Below are positions 48,088 through 61,500 of a DNA stretch of 64,000 nucleotides, one piece after another. Below the pieces are notes generated by a model. It had not been told where the DNA came from. It saw nothing but the letters and a program-made list of their open reading frames with translations, and searched no databases. This DNA is from Coriaria nepalensis. Taxonomy: Eukaryota > Streptophyta > Magnoliopsida > Cucurbitales > Coriariaceae. Position numbers and translations under genes: made by a program. Each line of letters opens with the position of its first letter. Positions within the stretch are counted from its first letter, which is position 1. The stretch covers positions 6,274,501 to 6,338,500 of the forward strand of contig CP114492.1 of NCBI GenBank assembly GCA_027186245.1, in the 5' to 3' direction.

Positions 48088-51000
48088 GAGATCTATACTA
48101 AAATTTCCTCCTGATAGAAAAAGAAAAAGAAGAAGACAAAAAAAAAATAAAAGAAAGTGGCCAGAATTTTTTTCTCTCTCTTTTTTTTTTGGTGGAGATT
48201 GGTTTCACTTATTAGATGTAAATTTCTGTATTCTTGTGATTAAGGGTTGTTAAAAAAAAAAAAAGAAAAAAAAAATGGTTCTGTGAGAAACCCTAAAATG
48301 TGATTGCACTCTCATATTATCTTCAGAGTGACATAAGACATAAGACACTAAAGAAACATAGTGATATAAGACACTATCATATTATCTTCAGTTATGACAA
48401 CCTCAATGTAGAAGAATTTGGTTCTGTGAAACCCTAAAATGTACAAATTTTTATCAAGATGGGTGAATTCGAATTGAATTGGGAAAAAGAATGGCAATGT
48501 CATATTTCTATGATACAATGTTGAACACTTATCAGGGAAAATGCTATGATGTGTGGGGCCTATTAAGGAGGTAGAATATGTTACAAAATAGTTCCGAGAA
48601 GCCATATGTGTAATAAGAGCCAATACGCAATGAAGCCTAGCCTTGCACCCTGACGACTCATCAAGACTCGACCACTGGATACCCTGAATTTAAATAGACA
48701 TTGTAAAGAGTATGGAAACTGGTAAGTATGTTACTAATCAAATCAATCTGTACTTGTAATCTACATGAAAGATTGTTATGTATTGGAGATAGATTTGGAT
48801 AAGAGTTTGCAAACTCTAATTTTCGTGGGGGGGAGGGGAGAGGAAAGGAGAAAAAAGAAGACAGTCTAAATAGTAGGACTCTTACCAATTTCCATCAACT
48901 CTATCTGAAATCTGTTTTCCTTTGTTTCGGAATGAGAACCATCGTGTTAAGGGACATAAACACATGACATTATTTTCTCCTTTTATGAACGAAATCTTTT
49001 CTATTGATTCAAAAAAAAAAAAAAAAAAAAAAGTAATGTCTTCGATTGGAAATTTGGAATATTTGCAAAAATAGATAAAGATATGGCGGAGATGATTTTT
49101 TATGATACCCTTTCGATGATCAAATTGGAAAAATCAGAAAGAAAAAATGAAGGGTATTTGTGCTAGAAAGATAGCTTGTGAATATACCTCTTATTTGCTA
49201 ATTGAATCAATTTATATCGGATCTTAAAATTTCTCCCATTAAATTGTTCACTTCATATTATAACTGTTGAGATATATTATGGCTTATTTAAGGCTGATGC
49301 TATTTATTTACACTATAATTAAGTGCATTTATCACTTCCTTTGTAACAGTCTAACGGTTATGAACCCTACCATTCGATTTGACCTCTTCCATCTTCACCT
49401 TTATATGAATATGCTAGTCTTCCAAATTTGAGGATTCATAAGTTCTGCTTCAGACCTCATTTCGGCCCTTCAATTTGGCCTTTTAGTTCAACATTTAGTC
49501 CTCTTGATCATTGATAATAACCCAATATCAATTCGACATGTACCCATTAGTTTGGCTCATAATTGGCTTCACTCATACTTCATCCCAATACATAATTAAT
49601 TATATTCAGTTCAGTCTCCCACTTTGACCTCAAATATCGTGGATCATCGTGAATGCCTCAAAACTAATTTACTCTAGAACCTAGTCCAATTGTATTCAAT
49701 TTATTGGCAATTATTATTAGCAACAAACTTGATTTATAATTGTATATGTATTAGAGCTTAGAGCAAAGTCAAAGTTAGAGAGAATGCAATCCCAAATTGT
49801 AGTTGATGATGAACCAAATAATGGTGAAATCAAGCGGGTAAGACTTTTTTTCTTTCAGAGAACCCGAAAGGCCATTTGAAAGTCGATTATTTGTACCATT
49901 TTTTTTCCTATTTTCTTTGTCTTCTTTTTGTTCTTATTGTATTGTTACAAAAGGGTAGAGCAAATGTGGCCGGACCAACATACAATCCGGGTAGGCGACC
50001 GTCCATGTAAACCGTAGGTCTGCCAATTACTATTAAGTGGGTTCTTAAGGGGCTCTGCACATTATCAGGCCCATCATTGATGATCCAATCCCAAAAATGC
50101 ATGCTGAAAATCAACGGGAGGTCCATTTTCCCACGTAGTTTTTTTGTATACTACTACCTCGTTTTTTCTTTCTTTTTTCTTTCTCTTATTGGGGCAAACA
50201 TATACTGCCTCGTTGAAGTGCCTAATAATATTGCCTCTCTTAAATATTCTGCACGAAAATCTCATCAAATTGCTCAATGTAATAGCCAACGTCCATATAC
50301 AATTGGGCCAAAAAAAATCCCTATATACATACATTTTTGAAAGAATAAGACTCAAACATACATACATAGACGCATAGACGCATATATATATATATATATA
50401 TATATATACTTTTGACTTTTTTTTAAAGGAAATATAGACAAGTAAGGTAAAAGTAAAAGAGAAATTAGGATAAATTCTGAAAATAAGAATAAATTATATT
50501 AATATTCAAAATATTTAAAAATTATAATAAATTTTAAATTCTAAATTTAAATTATAATAAACTTTTAATTTTATTAAATATAGATGAAATGCTATTAAGT
50601 GAATCCACCAAAATAGTAAGGAAATTTAAAATTTAAAATTTGACTCATTTTATTTTTTTTATTGAATTTTGATTTGATTTTTTAATTTAATTTATTTTTT
50701 TCATTTCCATCTCACCGGCCATTATCACCTTTCTGGTGCCACTATCACCAACCTCCAGCATCATCCTTTGCCAACACTACCTCCAACGTAAGAATACTAA
50801 ATTCTTAATTTTTTTTTTTTCTCTTTCTATCCCCTTTAAATTTTTACCCTTTTTGTTTTTATTTTTTTCAACCCAACTATATCCATCCTCAAAATCACTA
50901 CCATCTCTCCACCATCATTAATCTCCACCGGAAACTCTCTGAACAATCAAGAATGCAAGACCTAGGTACAACCTCCTCCGCTTCCACTAAATCGGAAATC

Positions 51001-51500
51001 TCTATATCCGTACACTCGAGACTATAAGACCTAGGTTTTTCTGATCTTTTAATCTTCACTAACCAAACCACCACCTAAGTCTTGCGATCCCATTTATCCA
51101 TAGAAATTTCTGGTGGAGGTTAGTAGTGGAGGTGACAGTAACTTTGGTAATGATGGTTAGATTGAAAAATGAAAACAAAAAAGTTAAAAATTAAAGGAGG
51201 GAGAAAAGAAGAGCGAGAATAACTAAAAATAAATATTTATATGTCGACGATGAAAGTTGGAGGATATAGCGATGGAGGAGAGTAGTGAAACTAGTAAGGT
51301 GGAAAAAAAAGGAAATTAAAAATGAAGTGGTTTAAAAATATTAAGTCTAAATTATATGAGATAAAAAAATATAAATAATTTAAATAATAAAAAATTTTAA
51401 CTGATATAACGAAATCATTTAACAGTCATGTGACTCGTATATTGATTATTCTACCTATGTTTAATAAAATTGAAATTAATTTTTTTATTTTTCCAAAAAA
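48088..51500. other. gene-poor region
   Basis: No supported gene. There is an A run at 49011-49032 preceded by tctattgattc, which could be the tail of an old retroposed sequence, although no LINE coding sequence was seen upstream. A TA run lies at about 50381-50408. The part 50690-51070 is slightly richer in C and resembles untranslated or degraded coding sequence, without identity. Confidence 0.35.
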
Positions 51501-54336
51501 ACAGTTAGGTGAAGCATCATAGGAGAGAAGAGAGGGAGAGAATTAGAGGCCTATTTTAAGCTTTTTGTAAACAAATAAAGATATAAAAGGTAGTACCTAC
51601 CCACTCTGGCGGGGAACTAGTTGCATGGAGTTCATCCTCCCATATCACCAATACTCACCTAGCTATCATCCTCAACCCTTCTCTTTTTTTAAGTCGATTA
51701 ATTATCCTTTTACATAAACAAATTGTTAGTGGGCATTTCCTTTTTAGACAAATATATTTTATATTTCTTCCCTCTTCTCTTCTTTTCCCCCCTAGAAAGT
51801 ACTCCTCTCAACAAATGTACTTTTAAACCTTTGCTTTTATCTTTCTTTCCTCCTCATATTTACTTATTTTAAAATTAAAAATTTAAAAATAATAATAATA
51901 AACCCTCCCATGCTCAATTTCCTATCGGCGAATGTTTGAACATATGTAACACTACACAACATGTTAACCTAACAATGCATATGAAAAACTATATAATAAG
52001 AACGGAGAAACAATACAGCTATACAAGTCATGTATCAAAAAAGATGGGAGTGAAATACTACCTACTTAATTAATCAACTTCAACTTTCTCTATCGAGGTT
52101 CAATTTGGACGTAGCTAGTTGTCCAATTACAAAATTATCCATAGATCCATTTTCCCTTTAAATATTGACTTTACACTATGCCGATGTGTTTGAAGTGCTT
52201 AGACTCAAACATATCATCAAGGCCTTCGATCTCGTGGTGAAATGATAATAAGCCACATTTATTAGGGTAAGAAATACATGCACGATACATTTTCATTTGT
52301 TTAGACTAAAAAAATTATAATTTGAATATGATCTATCTAAGAAATTTTCATTCTCTTACTAATTTAGTAATAACTTATAAATTTTATTAACAATTATAAA
52401 AATTGAACCATTAAGAAAAGAATTTATAAAATTTATTTGATAATATTCAAATATTATATACCATATTTTGACGTTTCGATCTCACATTCCTATAGACTTA
52501 GGATTCCTCGGCTCCTTAAAAAAAAACCCATTTCACTTGGGATAGATTGATTAGTGTCTTTCAGTGTAAATATTTTAGTAATCTTTTTAACTTTCTCAGT
52601 CTCTACGCATTTAAACTTTTATGTCATTTTAGATCATTAGTGTGTATCAAGTGTCACCAGATTAGTGACTGTTTTATTGCCCTAATAGTTATATCTATTG
52701 TATATTTTTCTTCATTTGGGTGCTAAGTTCCCTGACATTTAGCACTACGCAGTTACATTGGCCAACACACGTAGTTTTTTCCCCCTTAATTTCTATTATT
52801 TACTAAGTTTATTAGGTATCCTCAAAATTGGATCAGGACGTGAACTAATCACTACATTTCTTAATAATATAAAATATAGCTTAAGCATAACTTGTGATGT
52901 TGATTTGAACTTCCTATGTTTTGATTTGCGAATTAGATGCATATCTCTTAATTAGATGCAAACTAATTACAATATTGGAGACTATGGTTACTAAGAAATG
53001 AATAGGATATAATAAAACATTGAGTATCTATACATGCAACCTTTAGAAAAATCAGACATATTGTTTTGAATGTAAATAACACGGAAAAAGAAAATAAAAA
53101 AATAAAGTAAAATTAAAAAAACAAAAAACAAATAAGCCTAATAAGATAAATCTCCAACCTCAGTAACTTTAAATATAATATCGAATATATAAGTTAAAGA
53201 TGTTATAATAGATTAAAAATTAAAGTATGAACCCAAAAAAAAAAAAAAAAAAAAGATGGAAACAAGATAAGTCTTGAGCCTCCTTTCTAACACCTAATTG
53301 CATGTAAGGAACAGCATGATCAGTAACATGGAGACAACGATGTTTTGTAATAGTAGGTGATGAGAGAGTGCTGTCGAAGCTTTTATTGGGTCCAATAAGA
53401 GGAATATTAGCATGAGGGAATGGAGTTGGATTTTGGTTGTGTCAATGTACTAATTACAACACTAAAATATTCAACGAAGTCTTGATCCCCCAAGTACATA
53501 AAGATATTATTAAATTATATGGAGAGGAATTATTGGGCTAACAAAGGCTAGAAAGGCGTAGATACTGGAATGCTTAAAAATGTAGGTATATAAGAGAGTT
53601 ATAAAAGTAGGGTTTCTCCCTAATAGTCTAATAATCCCCGACCTTCGCTCTGAGTGTTGAGAAAAAGAGGAGTTCTTAAGGCAAAATACGTCTAAATTAC
53701 AACCAACAATAGGTCATGACCAGATCAAATTACTTAATCTGTGAGATTCGGTTACTCGAGTGTTTCTCCAAAAAAAAATAATGCCATGTAATGTTGTAAC
53801 ATGAAATTTAGTTCGTAACTTTGGTGCTCTGTTGAGAGTCAATATAGTGGAAGGGACGACTTGGTAAAGAGTTGCCTAGTGCCTGTAAGGGTCCGAAATA
53901 AAAGCTGTTCAGAGTGGGCCATCGTGAGTGCAAAGTAGACAACTTAGAAAAGGGCTATTTAGTGCCTAAAATAGTTTGTACTGAAAGACGTCCATAGTGG
54001 GCCGCATGGGCGTCAATGATATGCCCATCCTATATCGTTTTATGCAAGAAAGCTGACATGAGTTCTTAAATCTTGAAGTTCTCTTACTTATTGGATTAGT
54101 CTTTTGAAATAAGTTATTCCTTAAATTTTAAGATTATAATAGAACATTGATGGTTGTTGTAGAAAAAAGATTAATATCCATACCCGCCATTTAAGTTATG
54201 TTTGAGACATTCAAATTTCTCTTGATTATATTTTCTTGAAATTTTGGACGTTTGGTCAATGATCTTGGATATTTACTTCTCTATTTGGATTCCTCCAACC
54301 CTAGCTCATGGTTTCTCTTGGCTATATAGATGTTAT
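51501..54336. other. gene-poor AT-rich region
   Basis: No exon recognised. There is an A run at 53235-53254. 53600-54060 has the look of degraded LTR or transposon sequence, with no definable ends. Confidence 0.3.
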
Positions 54337-54532
54337 TGTTAGAATACTATTATTTATTTAAATAATTATCTTTTAGTATTATTGATAGTTTAGTCTTTCT
54401 ATTCTTTTGCTTGTCTATTTGAACTCCTTTTATTGTTTGAACTCTTTACTTTGCAATCTTAATAAGAAACCCTAACCTCTTATTTTTCCATCTCTTTATT
54501 TACAGTACTTAATTTTACATGGTGTCAAAGCA
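54337..54532 (+). mobile_element. lone LTR with primer-binding site
   Basis: A 183-bp segment from tgttagaa to ttaca (54337-54519) has TG...CA ends and is followed at once by tggtgtcaaagca (54520-54532), close to the complement of initiator tRNA-Met. The plus orientation is opposite to the Copia coding remnant that begins a few bases on, so the two come from different insertions or a rearrangement. Confidence 0.55.
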
Positions 54533-54540
54533 ATTTTAAT

Positions 54541-55570
54541 AGTATACCTATATTTTCTCTCAATGTTACCATTTTGCTCTAAAGTGTTTGTATAGGAAGT
54601 TTGGTAAATAATTTCATCGAAGGTAAACAATTTAGAAAAGATGTTAAAAGTATACTATTCACCACTTAAATCACATCTAAAACATTTACATGATAGCATT
54701 CTATTGAGTTTTGACAAGGGCGTGGAAGGCAATATAAATGCTCAAAAACTCAACGATATTGCATAAGAAAAACCCAACAGTAACAAGTATAATCATTAAT
54801 AAAAGAAATATCGAGACCCTCCATTTGCAACAATATGAGAAGGTGCAAGGGTGGAAGTAACACTTCTATTAAAACATAAAGTATACGATTTTGCCAATTT
54901 ACCACTACCACAATTAGAATATCAAGTGCTTGCAAATTTCCTAATGATCTTATAAAAAGAAGGTATTTTAAATGACAAGATGAGACATGACCTAAACAAG
55001 AATATTATTAAAAAAGGGAACCAAAATATGAAGAACTCAATTGAAAATAAGGCAAAATTCACATTAGAAGATATGACAACCGGTAATCTTAACTCGTCCA
55101 AAAATATATAATTTCCTCTGTCTATGGCTTATCCCATTAAGCTTTTGGCATGGTGGATCATGCATATGACAAGAAGTAGAAGAACAATAAATTAAGTAAT
55201 CATATTCAAGTGATTGACTAATAGAAATAAGATTTAAGGTTGTGAATATAAAAAACATTAGAGAGTGATATGTGTGGTGACGCAACAAAATCAACACCTC
55301 CTAAGGGCATAGGAGTTCCAAATAATGTATCACATAAAGAAGTAAAAGATGACAAACCTATTGACATATGATTAAAGCCTCTAGAGCCTAAGACCCATAT
55401 AGAGGAGGACATACTTAACGAAGAGCCTAAGACCCAAATAGAGGAGGACATAATTAGGCGACGAAAAATGTAGAGTAGAGGCAAATGTAACATGTGGCTT
55501 TGTAGCAAGGAACTTCTAAAGTTGATCAGTAAAGACAACCATTAAGGGGCTAGAAGATGAGATGGTCTAT
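54541..55570 (-). mobile_element. truncated Copia pol fragment E
   Basis: On the minus strand there is a protease-like piece (SIWVLGSRGFNHM, in 55538-55218), GAG-pre-integrase pieces (about 55297-55064), integrase with DYTCYCWVFLM (in 54935-54750), and EQNGNIERKYRY, an integrase-core end piece, at about 54600-54541. All are in different frames. There is no reverse transcriptase and no matching LTR pair. This is a heavily decayed fragment. Confidence 0.75.
55383..55460. repeat. 39-bp tandem duplication in Copia fragment E
   Basis: Two adjacent 39-bp copies start at 55383 and 55422 with agagcctaagaccca. 39 bases is 13 codons, so the protease-like motif WVLGS appears twice in the same frame. 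Confidence 0.8.
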
Positions 55571-57184
55571 GAAGGCTTGAATGGCAATTGTTGCGATAGA
55601 TTTCCAAATTTTTATGGTGGAGACAATTGTTAGGCTCTATTCATTAGGGTAGTATTAATGTACTAATCTATAAGTAAAAATAATAATTTAAATTTTGTCG
55701 GATATAATTTATATTATAAATTAAATTCATAGATATATATCATGATTAATCTTAAAAATATATATTAAATATATATTTATAACTACAAGAACAATCAGAA
55801 AATTATAACAACCCTAACAAAATATGACTTGATTCTAATAAAAAATTAAAACAATCCCAAATTTAAGAACCAGTTCCAACAAACCTACTATTCATACGTG
55901 TACCATAATTATTCAAGTTGGTATGCGACTGGGTATGGGACTGTCTGTGAAATGAACTTTCGAAAAATTTCAAACAGAAAGAATTGTGCTGATTTACATA
56001 TCGTTCTTCACTTGCCCAAAAACAATTAAATCAGAGTGGTGGGACAGCTAGGTGTACTTTCACCTTTTGATTTGTACCAATCCAATCCTGAAGTTATGAT
56101 GATATTGTTTGAGCACCTAGTCAACCACTACTTCACTTCCCTTTTGTTTTTTGTTTTGTTTTGTTTTTTAAGTTAATTTTTTTTAAAATTTCTTATGATC
56201 ACTAACCCTAGTACCCTTCAAGACACCATACCATCTCTTGTCCCGTCCCTCAAGTGCATTCCACGTGCCTTTGCACCAACTTTAATTTTTCCATGCTGCA
56301 ATTTCCCTGTTCTTTTCCCCCTCCCTCATATACCCTACTTCTCAAAGATGGTGATATGTTCTCAAGTTGGTCGTTACTTCATACGTTTCCTACACAAAAA
56401 TTGGTATAGAAAAGAAAAGAATATATGACCATATGAAAGAGCTGAGATTAAATCCATAATAATGGATATAAGACTGACAAAAACTTGTTACTAACTTACA
56501 TGTCATTTCTTCCAATAACTTATGATAAAGTATGTCACCATTTAACAAACGTCTTGTAAGTAGTTGGGAATGACAGTGAACTCTTCTAGGGACAGTAAAT
56601 TAAATTAAATTTAATTAATTAAAATCTTAAAAAATATTATATTAATTAAAATTAAATCAAATTTAAAAAACAAGATATAAACACTATAATGTTCAAGTAT
56701 TTGATGGCTGACGCTATATTTTTTAGCAATTCTCAAAATTCAAAAATATAATTTTAATAAGTCAACGTATACATTTACAATCCCTTTATTATTTGTTATT
56801 AAATTTTGATTTGAAATTTTTTTACCCATTTTATATTTTTTGAGTAAAAAAAAAAAAAAAAATCAAAGATGATAGACCACGTTCGTAAATCCGAGATCGT
56901 ACGTCCATAATTTTAATTTGTACGAAAAAGGACGAGAGAGAGAGAGAAACCAAAGTGAAGTAGCCGAAAGGTTATTAAAGCGTGTTACAGTGACCGTTGA
57001 TTAGCCAGCGTCAATATTCCGTTGCCGTTGCGCTTAATAAAACCCAACTGAACTCGAAAGCTCAAAGCGCATAGCTTTTCAGCAAGTCTGTCTTTACTCA
57101 TCACTCTAATTACTTTCTCACTACTTCAGAATCTACCTAATCTCCATATCAATTTCTGAAACCCATCTGTTTTTTTGTTCCGTC
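55571..57184. other. spacer and upstream region of the response regulator gene
   Basis: AT-rich, no gene recognised. A run of A lies at about 56850-56863, and a GA tract at 56934-56948 lies about 240 bases before the ATG at 57185. The last 150 bases are likely leader sequence. Confidence 0.4.
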
Positions 57185-57311
57185 ATGGAAAATGGGTTTT
57201 CTTCTCAACGACAGGACGCCTTTCCGGCTGGTCTTCGTGTTCTTGTCGTTGATGATGACCCGACTTGGCTTAAAATCCTTGAAAAGATGCTCAAGAAGTG
57301 CTCTTATGAAG
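57185..57311 (+). CDS. first exon of a type-B response regulator (ARR11-like)
   Basis: Type-B response regulators are nuclear transcription factors of cytokinin signalling, with a phospho-receiver domain and a GARP DNA-binding domain. This exon codes for 42 residues plus one base: a short leader, then the start of the receiver domain, [20 protein letters not shown], with the acidic Asp cluster that holds the metal ion, ending KKCSYE before GTCAAT. The donor position and phase agree with known genes, where the next exon starts with the V-T-T-C segment. That exon and the GARP domain are not found in this window. A Copia element starts about 0.8 kb downstream, so the gene either continues past the window through a long intron or has been cut. 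Confidence 0.85.
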
Positions 57312-58112
57312 GTCAATCTCTTACAACTGTTTTTTTTTTCTTTTTTTCTTTTGTTGTTTGACCTCTCTTATATTTGTTTCCATCTTTCCTTTATCTTTCT
57401 GCTTATTTCTCCAAGGAGTTCTTTCTAATTTTTTCGAATCAAATTCTTTTTTCTTTTCAACTCTATAACTTTCATGACTGAAGTGCAGGGGTTAGTTTAG
57501 AAAGAAGAATTGATAATTATTTTTTAGTGTTACCAAGTCTAAATGTAGTAGATTGATTGCGGGAAGTGCCATCTCCAAAACTTGCTTATTTTCTTGATTG
57601 TTTTTTTAGCTTCATTCCCTTCTGGTTTCCTATCGTTTTCTTCTGCTAAGAGTAGAAATCAACTAATCAAGACTTGGATTAAAAAAAAAAAAAAAAAATA
57701 ACTATTATTCTCCCTCTCCTTTCTCTGTACCTTTTCTTTGGATGCTGCAAGATATTTTTGTCTCATAAGAAATCGAGTATCATAGATGAGGAGTCCTGGT
57801 TCTTTGGTTTAACTCAAGAAGGAAAAAGACTCAAGCAAACAAACATAGATGGGTATAGCCTAATCCCACCTAATTCATTAAACCCGGGATGCCAAGTTAG
57901 GCTGTGATTTTTCTTAGGCGATCTGAGTTTCCAATAAGACCTGGATATTTTGGATTGTAGTCTTTCTAAGGTTTCTCTAAGTTTAAACCTCCATTCCATC
58001 CCTTTTGTAGTAAAATAAGTTAAGGCCTAACAATCTTGACTATTTTTTAAGACAAAAGCCGGACATAGCATCCAGTTATATGGGAAAGACAGAGTAAAGC
58101 TTCGAGCTTAAA
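57312..58112 (+). other. start of the response regulator intron 1
   Basis: T-rich sequence from the donor at 57312 to the LTR of the inserted Copia element. No acceptor with receiver-domain coding sequence is seen. A run of A lies at about 57680-57699. Confidence 0.6.
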
Positions 58113-58565
58113 TGTTGGAACAAATATATATTCTAAAATAATTTCATAAACTCTATACAAACGGTTAAGATTTTATAATAGAATAATGAAAATAGTGTAT
58201 CTGAATTCATGACGTCAATTATAAATGGATATAAAGACTTCTATAATGATAGAAAATTAAGAGAGAGATTTTAATTATAAATGGATATAAAGACTTCTAT
58301 AATGATAGAAAATTAAGAAGGAGAAAAATCTCTGATTAACTTTGAGGATCAAAACCTCGTTCTTTATATATATATTTAATTAGAATTTTACTAACCCTAA
58401 TTATGTTTTATATTGGATAGGACATATTGCAAAACTCATACTGAATAAAATATTTTATTGGAATCCACTACGATAGATCACTTAATTAGCTCAATTATAA
58501 TAGAATCTCAAATATAATTGTTAATAATTTGAAAACCTTCATTAAGGTATTAAAATAATCTAACA
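58113..58565 (-). repeat. 3' LTR of Copia element D
   Basis: 453 bp. On the minus strand it begins TGTTAGATTATTTT and ends TTTGTTCCAACA. It contains a 56-bp tandem duplication at 58217-58328. Confidence 0.8.
58217..58328. repeat. 56-bp tandem duplication inside the LTR
   Basis: Two adjacent copies start at 58217 and 58273 with aattataaatggatataaag, nearly identical until the last few bases. Confidence 0.85.
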
Positions 58566-61500
58566 ATCTCTCACTTGAGCTACAAATTAATTCTAAAGAT
58601 AATTATATTTGATAATCATAGGTGCGTATAAATTTGCTATCTATTCTTAAAATATCTTCTGAATTAATATGGTTTATCTTTTATACCAACATGAGACCAA
58701 AATGACTTTTGTTATATTTTATCGTAACTTAATCCATCAATGATCACCATATGAAATATATTCAACGATATAAATCTAGTATGAATATGCAGTTGGAAAT
58801 TACATGTAATGTCATCTCAAAATTGTCTATTTTCAATTGGTTCATTTTTTATTCCGCAGTGAGATCAAACCTTAGTCTTTCAAACTTTATGTTAAATCAC
58901 AATTGAAAAATAACACATTTAGAGTAATAAATGAAAATAAAATCAACTTTATTCTACAAAAAATTAAACATACATAAATATTTTAATAGTGTCAAAGAAA
59001 AGAACTAAAAGCAAAGCACAGACTCTCACTAAAACTATATATCATCAAATAACACAACACCTGTATGAGTTGTGTGCTCATAAAAGACTTTGGGTGGTAA
59101 ACCTTTAGTAAGTGGATCTGCAAGCATGAAGTTTGTTCATTTATATTCAATTGACATTATTCTGTTCTGAACTCGCTCATTAACAATTAGAAACTTGATA
59201 TCTATGTGCTTGGACTTCGACAAGCTTTTGTTGTTATTTGAATATAGAACTGCCGAAAGATTCACCTTAAGCAAATTTTCAATACCATTAACTATTCGCA
59301 GCTAGTGACAAAACTCCTCAATCATATTGATGATTGGCACTCCTCTAGGAAATAGCGCCTTTAAATAACATTTAGTCATACTAGAAGTAGATCTCTTAGT
59401 ATATTGGCAACCCCAAAGATTGAAGTCAGAATATCCAATGATCTCTAAATTATCTGACTTTCAATAGGTGAGCATATAATCTTTTATTATTTTTAAATAC
59501 CTTATAACTCGTTTGGTTGCTTTCCAATAATCCATGCTAGGGTTACATAAATATTTGCTTAACATACCCACTATGCTAAATTCGAATGCGTACATACTTG
59601 AGCATACATAAGACTGCTCATAACCGAAGCATGAGGAACCTTTTGCATCTCATTTTTTTAAAATTTCATTCTTAGGGCACTTACTAAGACTAAATTTGTC
59701 TCCTTTAGTAACGGGAGTATCTCTTTGTGCACAATTTATCAAGCTGAATTCAGCAAGTACCTTCTCAGTATAGCATTTTTGTGATAACCCAAGGATACTC
59801 TGAGAGCAATCTTGGTGTATCTTAATTCCTAATACAAAAGATGCATCACCAAAATCTTTGGTTTCGAAATACTTGGTTAGAAATCTCTTGGTTTCGTGCA
59901 GCAAGCCTAGATCGCTGCTAGCCAATAGTATGTCATCGACATAGAGCACTAGAAATATAAATTTACTCTCATCGAACTTGTGATGTACACAATCATTAAC
60001 TGCATTAACCTTAAACCAAATGATATAATGATTTGATGAAACTTGCGATACCATTGGCGAGAAGCTTACTTGAGACTGTAGATGGACTTTTTGAGTTTGC
60101 GAACCATGGACTTTAAATCATCAAAGACAGTTTTATGGTTGCATTATGTATATGGTTTCCTCAATATCACCATTGAGAAAAGTCATCTTAACATCCATCT
60201 GATGTAGTTCTAAATAAAAATAAATCACAAGTATCATTATTGTTCTAAGAGTCTTCCATAGAAATTAAAGAGAAAGTCTATTTATAGTCAATATCTTCCT
60301 TCTGTGTGAAACCCCTTGTAACTAGACATGCCTAATATCTCTCAATATTGCCCTTGTAATCCCCTTTGGTTTTAAATATCTATTTGCAACCAATGGGCTT
60401 CGCACCTTCAAACAACTTGATGAGATCCTAAATGTCATTGTCTTTCATGGAGAAGTATATTGTCATCTTCTATTGTTCCTATGTCAAACTCATGCTCTTG
60501 AAGAAATAAAATGTTGCACTTCTTTTTTCTCTAGTGGATCGCTTAAGTGACATTTCTTCTTGGGGTGATTAAGTTTGCTCTAATTGAGCAACATCTTGAT
60601 TTTGAGTAGGAAGGTCCATAGGAAAATCCTCATTGTTTTCTTGATTGTGTCTTGAACAAAATCAGTAGGCCGATCATTATCTATAACAATGTTTGGAAGA
60701 TGAATAAATTCCTCCTCAAAGACAATATTCATAACCTTATCTCCCTTCTCTCAAACTCAATATCCTTAAAAATCTCGCATTTCCCGTATTGAAAAAAGAC
60801 TTATTTAAGGGATCATAAAACTTAAAACCCTTCAAACGTTCAACGTACCCAAGAAAATAGTAGATAATTATTTTTTAGTTCATTTTCTTTTCATATGGCC
60901 TATATGGCCTTACCTTAGTTGGACAATCCAAAATGTGTAAGTGCTTGATGTTAGGCTTTTTTCCTAACATAGTTCATAAGGTGTTTTAGCTACCACTTTA
61001 CTAGTTACACTATTCAATATATCTAGCGCAGTATTAAGTGTCTCTTCCTAAAGTGAGTCTGGCAAAGAAGAATGACTAGTCATATTTCTTACCATATTCT
61101 TAAGCGTCATGTTTCGTTTCTCAGCAACACTATTCATGTTATGTTTCCATGACATTTTGTATTGTGGGACAATTCTACATTCCTCTAAGAATTGGGCAAA
61201 AGGTCTTGGACATTGTTTACCTGATTCATCATATCTGACCATGGTATCTGCTATAGTATTCACTACCATGGTCAGATTTAACAGCTTTAATCTTCTTTCT
61301 TAGTTGATTTTCAACTTCGGCTTTGAAGGCCTTAAAAAAGCTCAAAGGGTTGTAACTTCTCGTGAATTAAGTATAAGTACCTAGAACGAAAATAGTCGCC
61401 TATAAAAATGATAAAATATTGTTTTCCCTTCAAAGAAGCTATAGGAAATGGACCGGATATATCAATATGTATCAATTTGCCTATTTCCCTTTAATACACC

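Noticed and set aside
49908..50126. 72-codon minus-strand frame (MDLPLIFSMHFWDW...)
   Set aside because: No family motif and no supporting exon or splice structure; frames on both strands overlap here.
57814..57999. 61-codon minus-strand frame in the response regulator intron
   Set aside because: Lies within the predicted intron and has no recognisable homology or splice context.
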